In this document: piece by piece, positions 1-7,813 of the stretch | Position numbering within the stretch: the first letter of the stretch is position 1 | How the letters are laid out: each line of letters starts with the position of its first letter | Assembly: GCA_965117025.1 (NCBI GenBank) | Contig: OZ220746.1 | Location: 2,170,001-2,234,000 of the forward strand | Reading direction: 5' to 3' | DNA from: VXPQ01 sp965117025 | GTDB taxonomy: Bacteria > Bacteroidota > Rhodothermia > Rhodothermales > VXPQ01 | Length of the DNA: 64,000 nt | The notes under the pieces: model-generated | The model's input: only the letters and a program-made list of their open reading frames with translations | Database searches by the model: none | Told to the model about the DNA's origin: nothing | Program-made: the position numbers and the translations under genes

Positions 1-1
1 C

Positions 2-382
2 AGGATCGAAACGAGTGCACAGCCGGAACCTTCTGTCCGGATTTTTACGCTCGAACGGAGCCATGCCGTGCTTCCGGAGAATGAATCCGTTGTTTCTGAT
101 ACCTCGCCGGACAAAAGCGAAACCCCCACGGGACTGACCCGTCTTGAACATACCGTGCTCGGGGAACGCGGCGCGCGGAACCGTGATCTCTTTGTCCAGT
201 GTCTTTTTCATGGCAAGGAGCAGGCGTATGAAGCTGTCCTGCAGCGCCTGGAAGGCGCCAGGGACTGGTCGGAGGCTTCGCAGACCATCGCCAACGAGGT
301 GTTTCTGAAACACCAGGTGAACATCTACAGCCCTCCCGCCGTGACTTTCACCGAGGCCGTAGAGGCCCGATACTGCACCTGA
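2..382 (+). CDS. C-terminal part of an unrecognised protein (5' end outside window)
   Basis: The reading frame is open from the first bases of the window, so the true start lies upstream; a GTG at 68 is only an internal candidate. The visible 126 residues are hydrophilic and mostly predicted soluble, with a Ser/Thr/Pro-rich stretch followed by a more ordered C-terminal half (roughly the last 70 residues, with alternating Leu/Glu positions suggesting helices). There is no membrane segment and no motif I recognise. The stop at 380-382 lies 8 bases before the carboxylase gene at 391, so the two are probably co-transcribed. No function is assigned. Confidence 0.6.
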   Translation, partial: RIETSAQPEPSVRIFTLERSHAVLPENESVVSDTSPDKSETPTGLTRLEHTVLGERGARNRDLFVQCLFHGKEQAYEAVLQRLEGARDWSEASQTIANEVFLKHQVNIYSPPAVTFTEAVEARYCT

Positions 383-390
383 TCCTATTC

Positions 391-1944
391 ATGGACGATC
401 GCGAAAAGAGGCGTGCCGATCTTGAGAAGCGCCGCGAAGAGGCTCGTCTCGGAGGGGGAGCGGCGCGTATTGCACAGCAACACGAACGGGGAAAATTGAC
501 CGCCCGGGAGCGGCTCGACATTCTCCTGGACGACGGGTCTTTTCAGGAAGTGGGTACGTTCGTGCGGCACCAGGTGCGGGATTTCGGACTTGAAGAGCGG
601 CGTCCGTACGGCGACGGTGTGGTTACGGGTTTTGGCACGATCGACGGTCGTCTTGTCTACGTCTACAGTCAGGATTTCACCGTATTCGGCGGGTCGCTCG
701 GGCTTGCCCATGCCCGCAAGATCACCCGCCTTATGCATCTGGCGCTGGAGAATGGGGCGCCTATCATCGGCTTGAATGACTCCGGAGGGGCCCGCATTCA
801 GGAAGGCGTCGATTCGCTTGGCGGTTATGCGGAGATTTTTCTTCTGAACACCATGGCTTCGGGGGTGGTGCCGCAGCTATCCGCAGTGCTTGGTCCGTGC
901 GCAGGCGGCGCCGTGTACAGTCCGGCTATCACGGACTTTGTCTTTATGGCGAAGAACACGAGTTATATGTTCGTGACCGGCCCCAATGTGGTAAAGACGG
1001 TAACCCAGGAAGAAGTAACTGCCGAGGAATTGGGAGGTGCGCGCACCCATACCGAAAAGAGCGGGGTCGCACACATGGCCTGTGAGAACGAGGTGGAATG
1101 CCTGCACCGGCTACGCGAACTGTTTGGTTTTATCCCGCAGAATTGCGAGGATGCACCTCCTTTCGTTTCCACCGACGACCCGCCGGATCGCATGGACGAA
1201 GCGCTTAACGATATGGTGCCGGAGCATCCGAACAAGCCCTACGATATGCTGGAAGTGATCCGCACGCTTGTTGACGAGCAAAACTTCTTCGAGATTCATG
1301 CCGACTTTGCACCGAATCTCCTTGTAGGGTTTGCCCGTCTCGGCGGTCAGTCTATCGGTGTGGTTGCGAACAATCCTGCGGCGCTGGCGGGGGTGCTGGA
1401 CATGGATGCCTCGGTCAAGGGCGCGCGTTTCGTGCGGTTTTGCGATGCCTTCAATATCCCGTTGCTCGTCCTGGAGGACGTTCCCGGGTTTATGCCGGGA
1501 ACCGATCAGGAATGGGGGGGCATTATCCGGCATGGCGCCAAGCTTCTCTATGCCTTCTGTGAAGCCACCGTCCCTAAAATAACCGTCATCACCCGCAAGG
1601 CGTACGGGGGCGCCTACGATGTGATGAACTCGAAACACATCCGGGGAGACCTCAATTTTGCCTGGCCTACTGCGGAAATTGCCGTAATGGGGCCGAAGGG
1701 CGCCGTCGAAATCATCTACAAGCGTCAACTGGCGGAGGCGGACGATCCCGCCACGGCGGAAGAAGAGTTTATCCGGCAATACCGGGATACGTTCGCGAAT
1801 CCCTATATCGCTGCCGGACAAGGGTACGTCGATGATATTATTCTGCCTGCCGAAACGCGGTATCGACTTGTCCGGGGATTCGATATGCTGCGGAACAAGG
1901 TGGCCCGTAATCCCCGGAAAAAGCACGGGAATATTCCCCTGTAG
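391..1944 (+). CDS. pccB: Acyl-CoA (propionyl-CoA type) carboxylase, carboxyltransferase beta subunit
   Basis: 517 residues, the usual length for biotin-dependent acyl-CoA carboxylase beta chains, which move the carboxyl group from carboxybiotin to propionyl- or acetyl-CoA in the cytoplasm. Both crotonase-like halves are present. The N-terminal half carries the acyl-CoA-site motif around GGARIQEGVDSL (about residue 131), and the C-terminal half has VLEDVPGFMPGTDQE followed by the oxyanion region near KAYGGAYDVM. The N-terminus has the family's charged helix followed by LTARERLDILLDDGSF. The ATG at 391 is 8 bases after the preceding stop. The biotin carboxylase/BCCP subunit is not in the window, so substrate preference (propionyl versus acetyl) is inferred from family resemblance only. 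Confidence 0.93.
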   Translation: MDDREKRRADLEKRREEARLGGGAARIAQQHERGKLTARERLDILLDDGSFQEVGTFVRHQVRDFGLEERRPYGDGVVTGFGTIDGRLVYVYSQDFTVFGGSLGLAHARKITRLMHLALENGAPIIGLNDSGGARIQEGVDSLGGYAEIFLLNTMASGVVPQLSAVLGPCAGGAVYSPAITDFVFMAKNTSYMFVTGPNVVKTVTQEEVTAEELGGARTHTEKSGVAHMACENEVECLHRLRELFGFIPQNCEDAPPFVSTDDPPDRMDEALNDMVPEHPNKPYDMLEVIRTLVDEQNFFEIHADFAPNLLVGFARLGGQSIGVVANNPAALAGVLDMDASVKGARFVRFCDAFNIPLLVLEDVPGFMPGTDQEWGGIIRHGAKLLYAFCEATVPKITVITRKAYGGAYDVMNSKHIRGDLNFAWPTAEIAVMGPKGAVEIIYKRQLAEADDPATAEEEFIRQYRDTFANPYIAAGQGYVDDIILPAETRYRLVRGFDMLRNKVARNPRKKHGNIPL

Positions 1945-1955
1945 AAGGTATCCGT

Positions 1956-2708
1956 CTATCCGAAAAGGGCGCGCAGGTACTCGCGCCGCATCTTCGCGAT
2001 GGCGGCGATGGAAATTTGCTTCGGGCACACGGCCTCGCATTCCCCGTGATTCGAGCAATCTCCGAATCCCTCTGCTTCCATCTGGTCTACCATGCGCACA
2101 ACCCGTTCCTTGCGCTCGACCTGACCCTGAGGGAGGTGTGCAAGGTGGGCTACTTTCGCGCCCGTAAACAGGGAGGCGGATGCGTTCGGGCATGAGGCGA
2201 CGCAGGCTCCGCAACCGATGCATGTGGCGAAATCGAACGCTTCGTCCACATGTTCCTTCGGAATGGGAAGGCTGTTCGCATCCGGTGCTCCCCCCGTGTC
2301 GACGGAGACATAGCCGCCCGCTGCAATAATGCGGTCGAATGCGCTGCGGTCCACCACCAGATCCTTGACGATGGGAAAAGCGGTGGCGCGGAAGGGTTCG
2401 ACGACAATCGTATCCCCGTCCTTGTAATGCCGCATATGCAACTGGCACACGGCCGTAGCCTTCATGGGACCATGTGCAATGCCTCCCACCATGAGGCCGC
2501 AAGAGCCGCAGATTCCCTCGCGGCAATCGCTGTCGAACTCGACCGGGTCTTCCCCCTTTTTGATGAGTTCCTCGTTCAATACGTCGAGCGCTTCGAGGAA
2601 AGACATATCCTCGTTCAGGTTCTCGAGGGTGTAATCGACCAGTTTCCCCTTTGCGTCCGGGCCGGACTGCCTCCAGACTTTCAAGTGTATGGTCATCGTT
2701 TGCGCCAT
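1956..2708 (-). CDS. sdhB: Succinate dehydrogenase iron-sulfur subunit
   Basis: 250 residues. It is the electron-transfer subunit of complex II, passing electrons from the flavin of SdhA to the membrane quinone site. The N-terminal ferredoxin fold holds the [2Fe-2S] cysteines in CREGICGSCG (about residues 62-71). The C-terminal part has CIGCGACVASCPN and a later CSNHGECEAVCPK, which supply the [4Fe-4S] and [3Fe-4S] ligands. It is the last gene of sdhC-sdhA-sdhB, 42 bases after sdhA, and converges on pccB with only 11 bases between the stops. The longer spacing pattern of the C-terminal cysteines matches the Bacteroidota/epsilon-type SdhB/FrdB group. Confidence 0.96.
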   Translation of the reverse strand: MAQTMTIHLKVWRQSGPDAKGKLVDYTLENLNEDMSFLEALDVLNEELIKKGEDPVEFDSDCREGICGSCGLMVGGIAHGPMKATAVCQLHMRHYKDGDTIVVEPFRATAFPIVKDLVVDRSAFDRIIAAGGYVSVDTGGAPDANSLPIPKEHVDEAFDFATCIGCGACVASCPNASASLFTGAKVAHLAHLPQGQVERKERVVRMVDQMEAEGFGDCSNHGECEAVCPKQISIAAIAKMRREYLRALFG

Positions 2709-2750
2709 GCGGCTCCGGAATGGTTCAGTACTTTGACAAACGTTCTGCCG

Positions 2751-4667
2751 TTATTTGTAACTCCTCGTAGACAAATCGACTGCTTCGAACGATAGCGTCT
2801 CCTTGTGCAGTACCGGAGATGCTGTATTTCCCGTGAATTCCCATGCGGCCACGTAGGTATACTCTTCGTCCCGGCGCAACGCCTCGCCTTCTTCCGTTTG
2901 ATATTCCTCACGGAAATGGGCGCCGCACGATTCATCCCTATGCAGGGCGTCCCGGGCCATGAGTTCTCCCAATTCGAGAAAGTCCGCTACGCGGCCTGCA
3001 AATTCGAGGTTCTTGTTCAAGGTGTCTTTGCGACCGGGCACGGATACGTTTTCCCAGTATTCGGCGCGCAGATCTGCAATGGCGTCCATGGCGTGCTGGA
3101 GCCCCTTCCGGTTGCGGGACATACCTACATGGTCCCACATGATCTGTCCAAGTTCCCGGTGAAACTCTGTGACCGTTTTGCCGCCCTCGACATGGAGCAG
3201 GCGCTGGATACGGTCCTCCGCCGTCCTGACTGCCTCGTCGAACGGCGCCTCGGAAATGTTCACCTTGCCACTGCCGCCGCCGGAAGCAATGTAGTCTCCC
3301 AGCGTCGAAGAAATGACAAAATACCCGTCGGCAAGCCCCTGCATGAGTGCGCTGGCCCCCAACCGGTTCGCGCCGTGGTCGGAAAAATTGGCTTCTCCCA
3401 GCACAAACAATCCCGGGATGGTGCTCATGAGGCGGTAATCCACCCACAGACCCCCCATCGTGTAGTGGACGGCGGGGTAGATCCGCATCGGCGCCCGGTA
3501 CGGATTTTCACCCGTGATGCGCTCGTACATTTCGAAAAGATTCCCGTACCGTTCTCTTACTGCGGATTCCCCAAGACGCCCGATCGCACCCTCAAAATCC
3601 AGATAGACGGCTTGCCTTGTGGCGCCTACGCCAAAACCATCGTCGCATACCAGCTTGGCGGCCCGCGATGCCACATCCCGGGGGACAAGATTGCCGAAAC
3701 CGGGATACCGGCGCTCAAGATAATAGTCGCGCTCCGCTTCCGGGATGTTTTCAGGGGATCGGGTATCGCCGGCTTCCCGGGGCACCCAGACCCTGCCGTC
3801 ATTGCGCAGGCTTTCGCTCATGAGCGTCAGTTTGGATTGGTACTGCCCCGACACAGGAATGCAGGTCGGATGAATCTGGGTGTAACAGGGATTGGCGAAA
3901 AAAGCACCTTTCCGGTGGCACCGCCATGCTGCGGTGACGTTGGAATTTTTGGCGTTTGTGGACAGAAAATACACGTTGCCGTAGCCTCCTGTGCACAATA
4001 GCACGGCGTCGCCGGCATGGCGTTCCAACTCACCGGTTACCAGATTGCGGACGATAATACCCCGCGCCTGACCGTCCACGACCACGAGTTCGAGCATTTC
4101 CCTGCGAGGAAACATCTTCACCCCGCCGGTCCGGACCTGCCGTTCGAGCGCCTGATACGCGCCCAGCAGCAATTGCTGGCCGGTTTGTCCCCTGGCATAG
4201 AACGTCCGCGATACCTGAGCCCCGCCAAAAGAGCGGTTGTCGAGCAGGCCGCCGTATTCACGTGCGAAGGGAACGCCTTGCGCAACGCACTGGTCGATAA
4301 TATGGTTGCTGACGGCGGCAAGACGGTACACATTCGCCTCGCGGGCACGGTAATCCCCTCCCTTGATCGTGTCGTAAAACAGACGCCAGACGGTATCCCC
4401 GTCGTTCGGGTAGTTTTTGGCGGCATTGATGCCGCCCTGCGCAGCGATCGAATGAGCACGGCGCGCCGAATCCTGGATACAGAACACCTTGACATTGTAT
4501 CCGAGTTCGGCCAGCGTGGCAGCGGCGGAGCCTCCGGCCAGTCCCGTACCTACCACGAGGATATCATGTTTTCGCTTGTTTGCCGGATTGACGAGCTTCG
4601 CCCTGTCGAGATAGTTCTGCCACTTCTCTGAAAGGGGGCCGGACGGAACGTGGGCTTCCAGCGTCAT
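2751..4667 (-). CDS. sdhA: Succinate dehydrogenase flavoprotein subunit
   Basis: 638 residues. It oxidises succinate to fumarate at a covalently bound FAD on the cytoplasmic face of complex II. The dinucleotide-binding motif is near residue 36 (VVGTGLAGGSAAATLAELG), the flavin-attachment region is SIAAQGGINA, and the active-site region HPTCIP and the substrate-binding C-terminal helix bundle follow. The ATG at 4667 is chosen because it lies 10 bases after the sdhC stop. A longer frame to 4730 would overlap sdhC and adds a hydrophobic, Cys-rich stretch not typical of the family. Cotranscribed with sdhC upstream and sdhB downstream. Confidence 0.95.
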   Translation of the reverse strand: MTLEAHVPSGPLSEKWQNYLDRAKLVNPANKRKHDILVVGTGLAGGSAAATLAELGYNVKVFCIQDSARRAHSIAAQGGINAAKNYPNDGDTVWRLFYDTIKGGDYRAREANVYRLAAVSNHIIDQCVAQGVPFAREYGGLLDNRSFGGAQVSRTFYARGQTGQQLLLGAYQALERQVRTGGVKMFPRREMLELVVVDGQARGIIVRNLVTGELERHAGDAVLLCTGGYGNVYFLSTNAKNSNVTAAWRCHRKGAFFANPCYTQIHPTCIPVSGQYQSKLTLMSESLRNDGRVWVPREAGDTRSPENIPEAERDYYLERRYPGFGNLVPRDVASRAAKLVCDDGFGVGATRQAVYLDFEGAIGRLGESAVRERYGNLFEMYERITGENPYRAPMRIYPAVHYTMGGLWVDYRLMSTIPGLFVLGEANFSDHGANRLGASALMQGLADGYFVISSTLGDYIASGGGSGKVNISEAPFDEAVRTAEDRIQRLLHVEGGKTVTEFHRELGQIMWDHVGMSRNRKGLQHAMDAIADLRAEYWENVSVPGRKDTLNKNLEFAGRVADFLELGELMARDALHRDESCGAHFREEYQTEEGEALRRDEEYTYVAAWEFTGNTASPVLHKETLSFEAVDLSTRSYK

Positions 4668-4677
4668 GGCTGTGGAG

Positions 4678-5391
4678 TTACGGGGCGAAAAAATAAATGT
4701 ACAGGGGCAGCACAATAAAACCTGCGGCAATGCCGACGGCGAGCAGGGCTGCGATCCCGTAGATCAACGGGGTCAGGCGCCGGTTCATAGCGCCCAGGGA
4801 CTGGAGTGCGCTCCATACGCCATGGCGCAAATGAAATCCCAGCAAAACCATTACGCCTGTATATCCGAACGCATAGATCGGATGCTGAAACTTCTCCGTG
4901 ACAAGACGCTTGAGGTCCCGGATAGGTTCACCATCCACCAGCAGGCTATATCCCTCTGCGATACCGGGACCGAACTTGAATGACTTGAGGTGGATCACGA
5001 GAAAAACAAGCAGGACCACACCTGTCAGGATCATAGTCCGGGAACTCGGGGATTGCAAGCCCGGGCGCCCGGCGCTTCGGTAGGTGTCGTAGCCTTGCTT
5101 TCTGGCACGACGCTTGCCGAGGTAGATATTCACCCCGAGAATGGCATGGATTATGAGGCAAACCAGGAGGACGATCTCGACGGCGTAGAGGAGGGGGCCT
5201 GTGCTCAGTAACTTGTGCGCATATTCGTTGTAGGCCTCGCCTGCACCGAAGTAACTCAGGTTCCCTGCCATATGGAGGATAACGAACCCCGCCCATGCGA
5301 AGCCGGTAACCCCGGTCAGTACCTTTTTGCCGATCGGGGAGGAAAGGGCCGACCAGAGGTCAGGTTTCTCGTGTTTAATTCGGCGCGCCAT
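4678..5391 (-). CDS. sdhC: Succinate dehydrogenase cytochrome b subunit (fused SdhC/D type)
   Basis: 237 residues with about five hydrophobic segments (roughly 30-50, 70-92, 115-137, 165-187 and 205-230). This is the single-chain membrane anchor found in Bacteroidota and epsilonproteobacterial complex II. Histidines suited to binding two hemes b lie in or next to the membrane segments (for example in VILHMAGNL, LLVCLIIHAILG, LVFLVIHLKSF and LLGFHLRHGVW). It is the first gene of sdhCAB. The upstream 5392-5617 region is shared with a divergent lipoprotein gene. Confidence 0.93.
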   Translation of the reverse strand: MARRIKHEKPDLWSALSSPIGKKVLTGVTGFAWAGFVILHMAGNLSYFGAGEAYNEYAHKLLSTGPLLYAVEIVLLVCLIIHAILGVNIYLGKRRARKQGYDTYRSAGRPGLQSPSSRTMILTGVVLLVFLVIHLKSFKFGPGIAEGYSLLVDGEPIRDLKRLVTEKFQHPIYAFGYTGVMVLLGFHLRHGVWSALQSLGAMNRRLTPLIYGIAALLAVGIAAGFIVLPLYIYFFAP

Positions 5392-5470
5392 GGTGCAGGG
5401 CGTTCCAAGCCTCGTCAGGGCGTAATGGGGTGTAAAAAGGGATGCTAAGGATAATAAATATCAGGTTCCA

Positions 5471-5500
5471 TTGGATTATTACAAACTTTGTGAATATACT
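5471..5500 (+). promoter_or_regulatory. Possible promoter for the Met/Asp/Glu-rich lipoprotein
   Basis: TTGGAT at 5471-5476 and TATACT at 5495-5500 are separated by 18 bases, in the divergent region between sdhC and the lipoprotein gene. The leader would be about 110 bases and contains a good ribosome-binding site (AAGGAGG, about 5605-5611). This is motif matching only. Confidence 0.3.
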
Positions 5501-5617
5501 GTCTATTGTCCGGAATTGAACCGCATGCTTTGGGGAGAGGGCGTTTGCGGGGTATCTCGCAAGAAGCTTTGCCAAAGATCTGCACTTGAAACACCACTCG
5601 CCATAAGGAGGCCAGCT

Positions 5618-5911
5618 ATGACGATATTGCGTACGTTTTCCATAATGACCCTTGTGATTGCCTTAGTGGCTCTTGTCGGTTGTGGAGGCCAGCAGGCTGA
5701 TAGTGAAGACGCCATGATGGAAGGGGATGACATGGAGATGGAAGGGCATGACATGGATGACATGGACGCCGATGAGATGGAGATGGAGATGGAGGGCGAT
5801 GATATGGAGATGGAAGGCGATGACATGGAAATGGGAGACGAGGAAGGCATGGAAGAGGAGCCCATGGAAGAAATGGAGGAGGAGGCAGCCGCGGATGAGG
5901 CAGAGGAATAG
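5618..5911 (+). CDS. Small lipoprotein with Met/Asp/Glu-rich repetitive tail
   Basis: 97 residues. The ATG at 5618 follows AAGGAGG by about 6 bases and starts a classic lipoprotein signal (hydrophobic core, then LVGC at about residues 20-23, lipobox Cys 23). The mature part is almost entirely Met, Asp, Glu and Gly, built from imperfect units such as GDDMEMEG and ending in a run of Glu/Ala. Roughly a quarter of the mature residues are Met and half are acidic. Such a chain should be extended and strongly anionic on the membrane surface. Metal binding through Met thioether and carboxylate groups is a guess; no family is recognised. It is bounded by a hairpin terminator downstream. Confidence 0.8.
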   Translation: MTILRTFSIMTLVIALVALVGCGGQQADSEDAMMEGDDMEMEGHDMDDMDADEMEMEMEGDDMEMEGDDMEMGDEEGMEEEPMEEMEEEAAADEAEE

Positions 5912-5937
5912 TTTATTCGCCTGATTGATATCACACG

Positions 5938-5969
5938 GCCCGCGGTCGGAGCAGATTCCGATCGCGGGC
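5938..5969. terminator. Hairpin terminator between convergent lipoprotein gene and gltA
   Basis: GCCCGCGGTCGG (5938-5949) pairs with CCGATCGCGGGC (5958-5969) with one G-T wobble and an 8-base loop. A T-rich tract follows at about 5981-5997. It lies 26 bases after the lipoprotein stop and 58 bases from the gltA stop. Confidence 0.75.
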
Positions 5970-6027
5970 TGTAGCACATCTGTTTTCTTTCCTTTCTCCT
6001 CGTTTATTTATTCGAGGAGGGAGGCGT

Positions 6028-7212
6028 TTATGCGCGCTGCCCGATCGGGAGTGCGCGCTTTCCTTGTGGGCCGACATATGCGGCTTTCGGTCGAATCAGT
6101 CTGTTGTCGGTCCATTGTTCCTTCAAGTGGGCACTCCAGCCTGCCGTACGGCTTAATGCGAAGATGGGCGTGTACAGGTCGATAGCGATGCCCAGCACGT
6201 AGTAGATGGAGGCGCTGAAAAAATCCACGTTGGGGTACAGTCCTTTCTCCGCCTTCATAATTTCCATCATCTCCAGGCTCATTTCGTACCATTTCAGGGA
6301 GCCGATTTCCTCGCCGAGCCCTTTACTCATGTCTTTAAGAATGCTGGCGCGCGGGTCCATCGTTTTGTAGACACGGTGCCCGAAGCCCATGATGCGCTCC
6401 TTCTTTGCAAGTTTTGCCGCAATATAGTCGGCGGGTCGTTGGCCGGAATGGTCGATTTCGAGCAACATGCGCATTACCTCCTGATTGGCCCCACCGTGGA
6501 GCGGACCTTTCAGCGCTGCAATGCCGCCCGTTACCGCCGAGTAGATATCCGATAGCGTTGCTCCGATCACCCGACTGGCAAAGGTAGAGGCGTTCAGCCC
6601 GTGTTCGGCATGAAGCACCAGGCATGTGTCGAATGTGCGTTCGGCCATCTCTCCAGGCCTTTCGCCATTAAGCATGTAGAGAAAATTGTGCGCATGCGAA
6701 CAATCCGTGCGAGGAGCTACCGGTTCTTTCCCTTTACGCAACCGGTCGATCGCTGCAATGATCGAAGGAACGCGCGCAACGATCCGGATCGATTTTCTGT
6801 AGTTCGCCTCAGGCGATCCGTCATCGGCCTCGTCGTCGAACAGACTTAGTGCAGAAACTGCCGTTCGGAGGGCCGCCATGGGATTGGCGTCTTTCGGTAC
6901 GCGGCGTAAAATACTCCATATGCCTTCCGGCAGGACGAGGGCCGCCCGCAATTGTTCTTTCACCTGGTCGAGGCGAGCCTGATTAGGCAAGTCCCCATCG
7001 TGGAGAAGGCAGAAAACTTCTTCGTAGGAGGTGTTTTGGGCGAGGTCGCGGATATCGTAGCCGCGATACGATAGTTGTCCGGTTTTCCCGTTGACAAAAG
7101 CAATGTGTGAATCCAGTGCAACGACATCAGCCAGTCCCTGCACCTTCACTGCCGGCGTATTTTTTGATTTTTCGGGGTCTTTCGATACGTTGTTTTGAGC
7201 AGAGGCTGACAT
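6028..7212 (-). CDS. gltA: Citrate synthase
   Basis: 394 residues; condenses oxaloacetate with acetyl-CoA to citrate. The family landmarks are in order: LSYRGYDIRDLA near the N-terminus, HAEHGLNASTFASRV (catalytic His region), LHGGANQEV, and GFGHRVYKTMDPRA with the C-terminal catalytic His/Asp region. The roughly 20-residue polar N-terminal extension before the conserved core is unremarkable. It is monocistronic, facing away from RNase G/E and toward the lipoprotein gene, and has a promoter with an overlapping palindrome. It could in principle be a 2-methylcitrate synthase, but the setting next to sdhCAB favours the TCA enzyme. Confidence 0.94.
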   Translation of the reverse strand: MSASAQNNVSKDPEKSKNTPAVKVQGLADVVALDSHIAFVNGKTGQLSYRGYDIRDLAQNTSYEEVFCLLHDGDLPNQARLDQVKEQLRAALVLPEGIWSILRRVPKDANPMAALRTAVSALSLFDDEADDGSPEANYRKSIRIVARVPSIIAAIDRLRKGKEPVAPRTDCSHAHNFLYMLNGERPGEMAERTFDTCLVLHAEHGLNASTFASRVIGATLSDIYSAVTGGIAALKGPLHGGANQEVMRMLLEIDHSGQRPADYIAAKLAKKERIMGFGHRVYKTMDPRASILKDMSKGLGEEIGSLKWYEMSLEMMEIMKAEKGLYPNVDFFSASIYYVLGIAIDLYTPIFALSRTAGWSAHLKEQWTDNRLIRPKAAYVGPQGKRALPIGQRA

Positions 7213-7813
7213 GATGGGGGGTTATATTGTCTTTGCGCGACCAGCCCCGCACCGGGGCCGGCCCCTACTATTATAGCACCTATAGCACCGAAATTTCGGT
7301 TTTGTGTAGAACGTCGAAGCCGATATAATACGCGTAAACCGGGACAAAGTGCCGGATTTTCGCCGGGATCATTTATGCAGGGCCGGCATGTAACATGACA
7401 GAAAATGTTGAGTTTTCTTTAGCCACCCCGGCTGGGGTGCTGATCTTCACACACGACTTTTTACAATTTTTCAAGGAGCGTAGCACGTTGTCCTTGAGTC
7501 GGTTTTCCGATACTGTTTCCCGCAAGCGGCGTACCTTGTGCGCTGCCTATGCGCGAGGCGGAGCGTTCATTCCGAATATCCCGTTTACCCGGCATATTCC
7601 CGTTGTCTGGCGATGCTCCGAACCTGACGGCACACTCTTCAAAATGTGTTTCATGCATGTTCTTGCAACCATTGCATGGAATACTTGCCTGTCTCTACCT
7701 GAAAATGCCGCAGGGATTGTATCGATCCATCGTTCAGGCACCATATCCGGTCCGGCAGGCCCGGATACGCAGCACATCAACCGGCTCATCGAAGGCGTGT
7801 GCTCACGTCTTAT
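7213..7813. other. 600-base region between gltA and RNase G/E: divergent promoters and long leader
   Basis: No convincing gene. The gltA promoter occupies the left end. A plus-strand promoter candidate has TTTGTG at 7301-7306 and TATAAT at 7324-7329 with a 17-base spacer. If it drives the ribonuclease gene, the transcript would have a leader of about 475 nt. An open frame on the plus strand from 7395 to 7862 has no recognisable protein character and runs into the ribonuclease start. Confidence 0.5.
7270..7300 (-). promoter_or_regulatory. gltA promoter with 14-bp palindromic operator candidate
   Basis: On the minus strand an extended -10 (TGCTATAAT, with TATAAT at 7270-7275) lies 58 bases upstream of the gltA ATG. 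The perfect palindrome ACCGAAATTTCGGT (7287-7300) covers the position where the -35 box would be, and no good -35 hexamer is present. That arrangement fits either activation or repression by a dimeric regulator bound at the palindrome. Confidence 0.5.

Noticed and set aside
1111..2526. Long minus-strand frame of 471 codons overlapping pccB and sdhB
   Set aside because: Antisense/other-frame shadow of two well-supported genes; very rich in Arg, Gly and His, as expected of shadows in GC-rich DNA.
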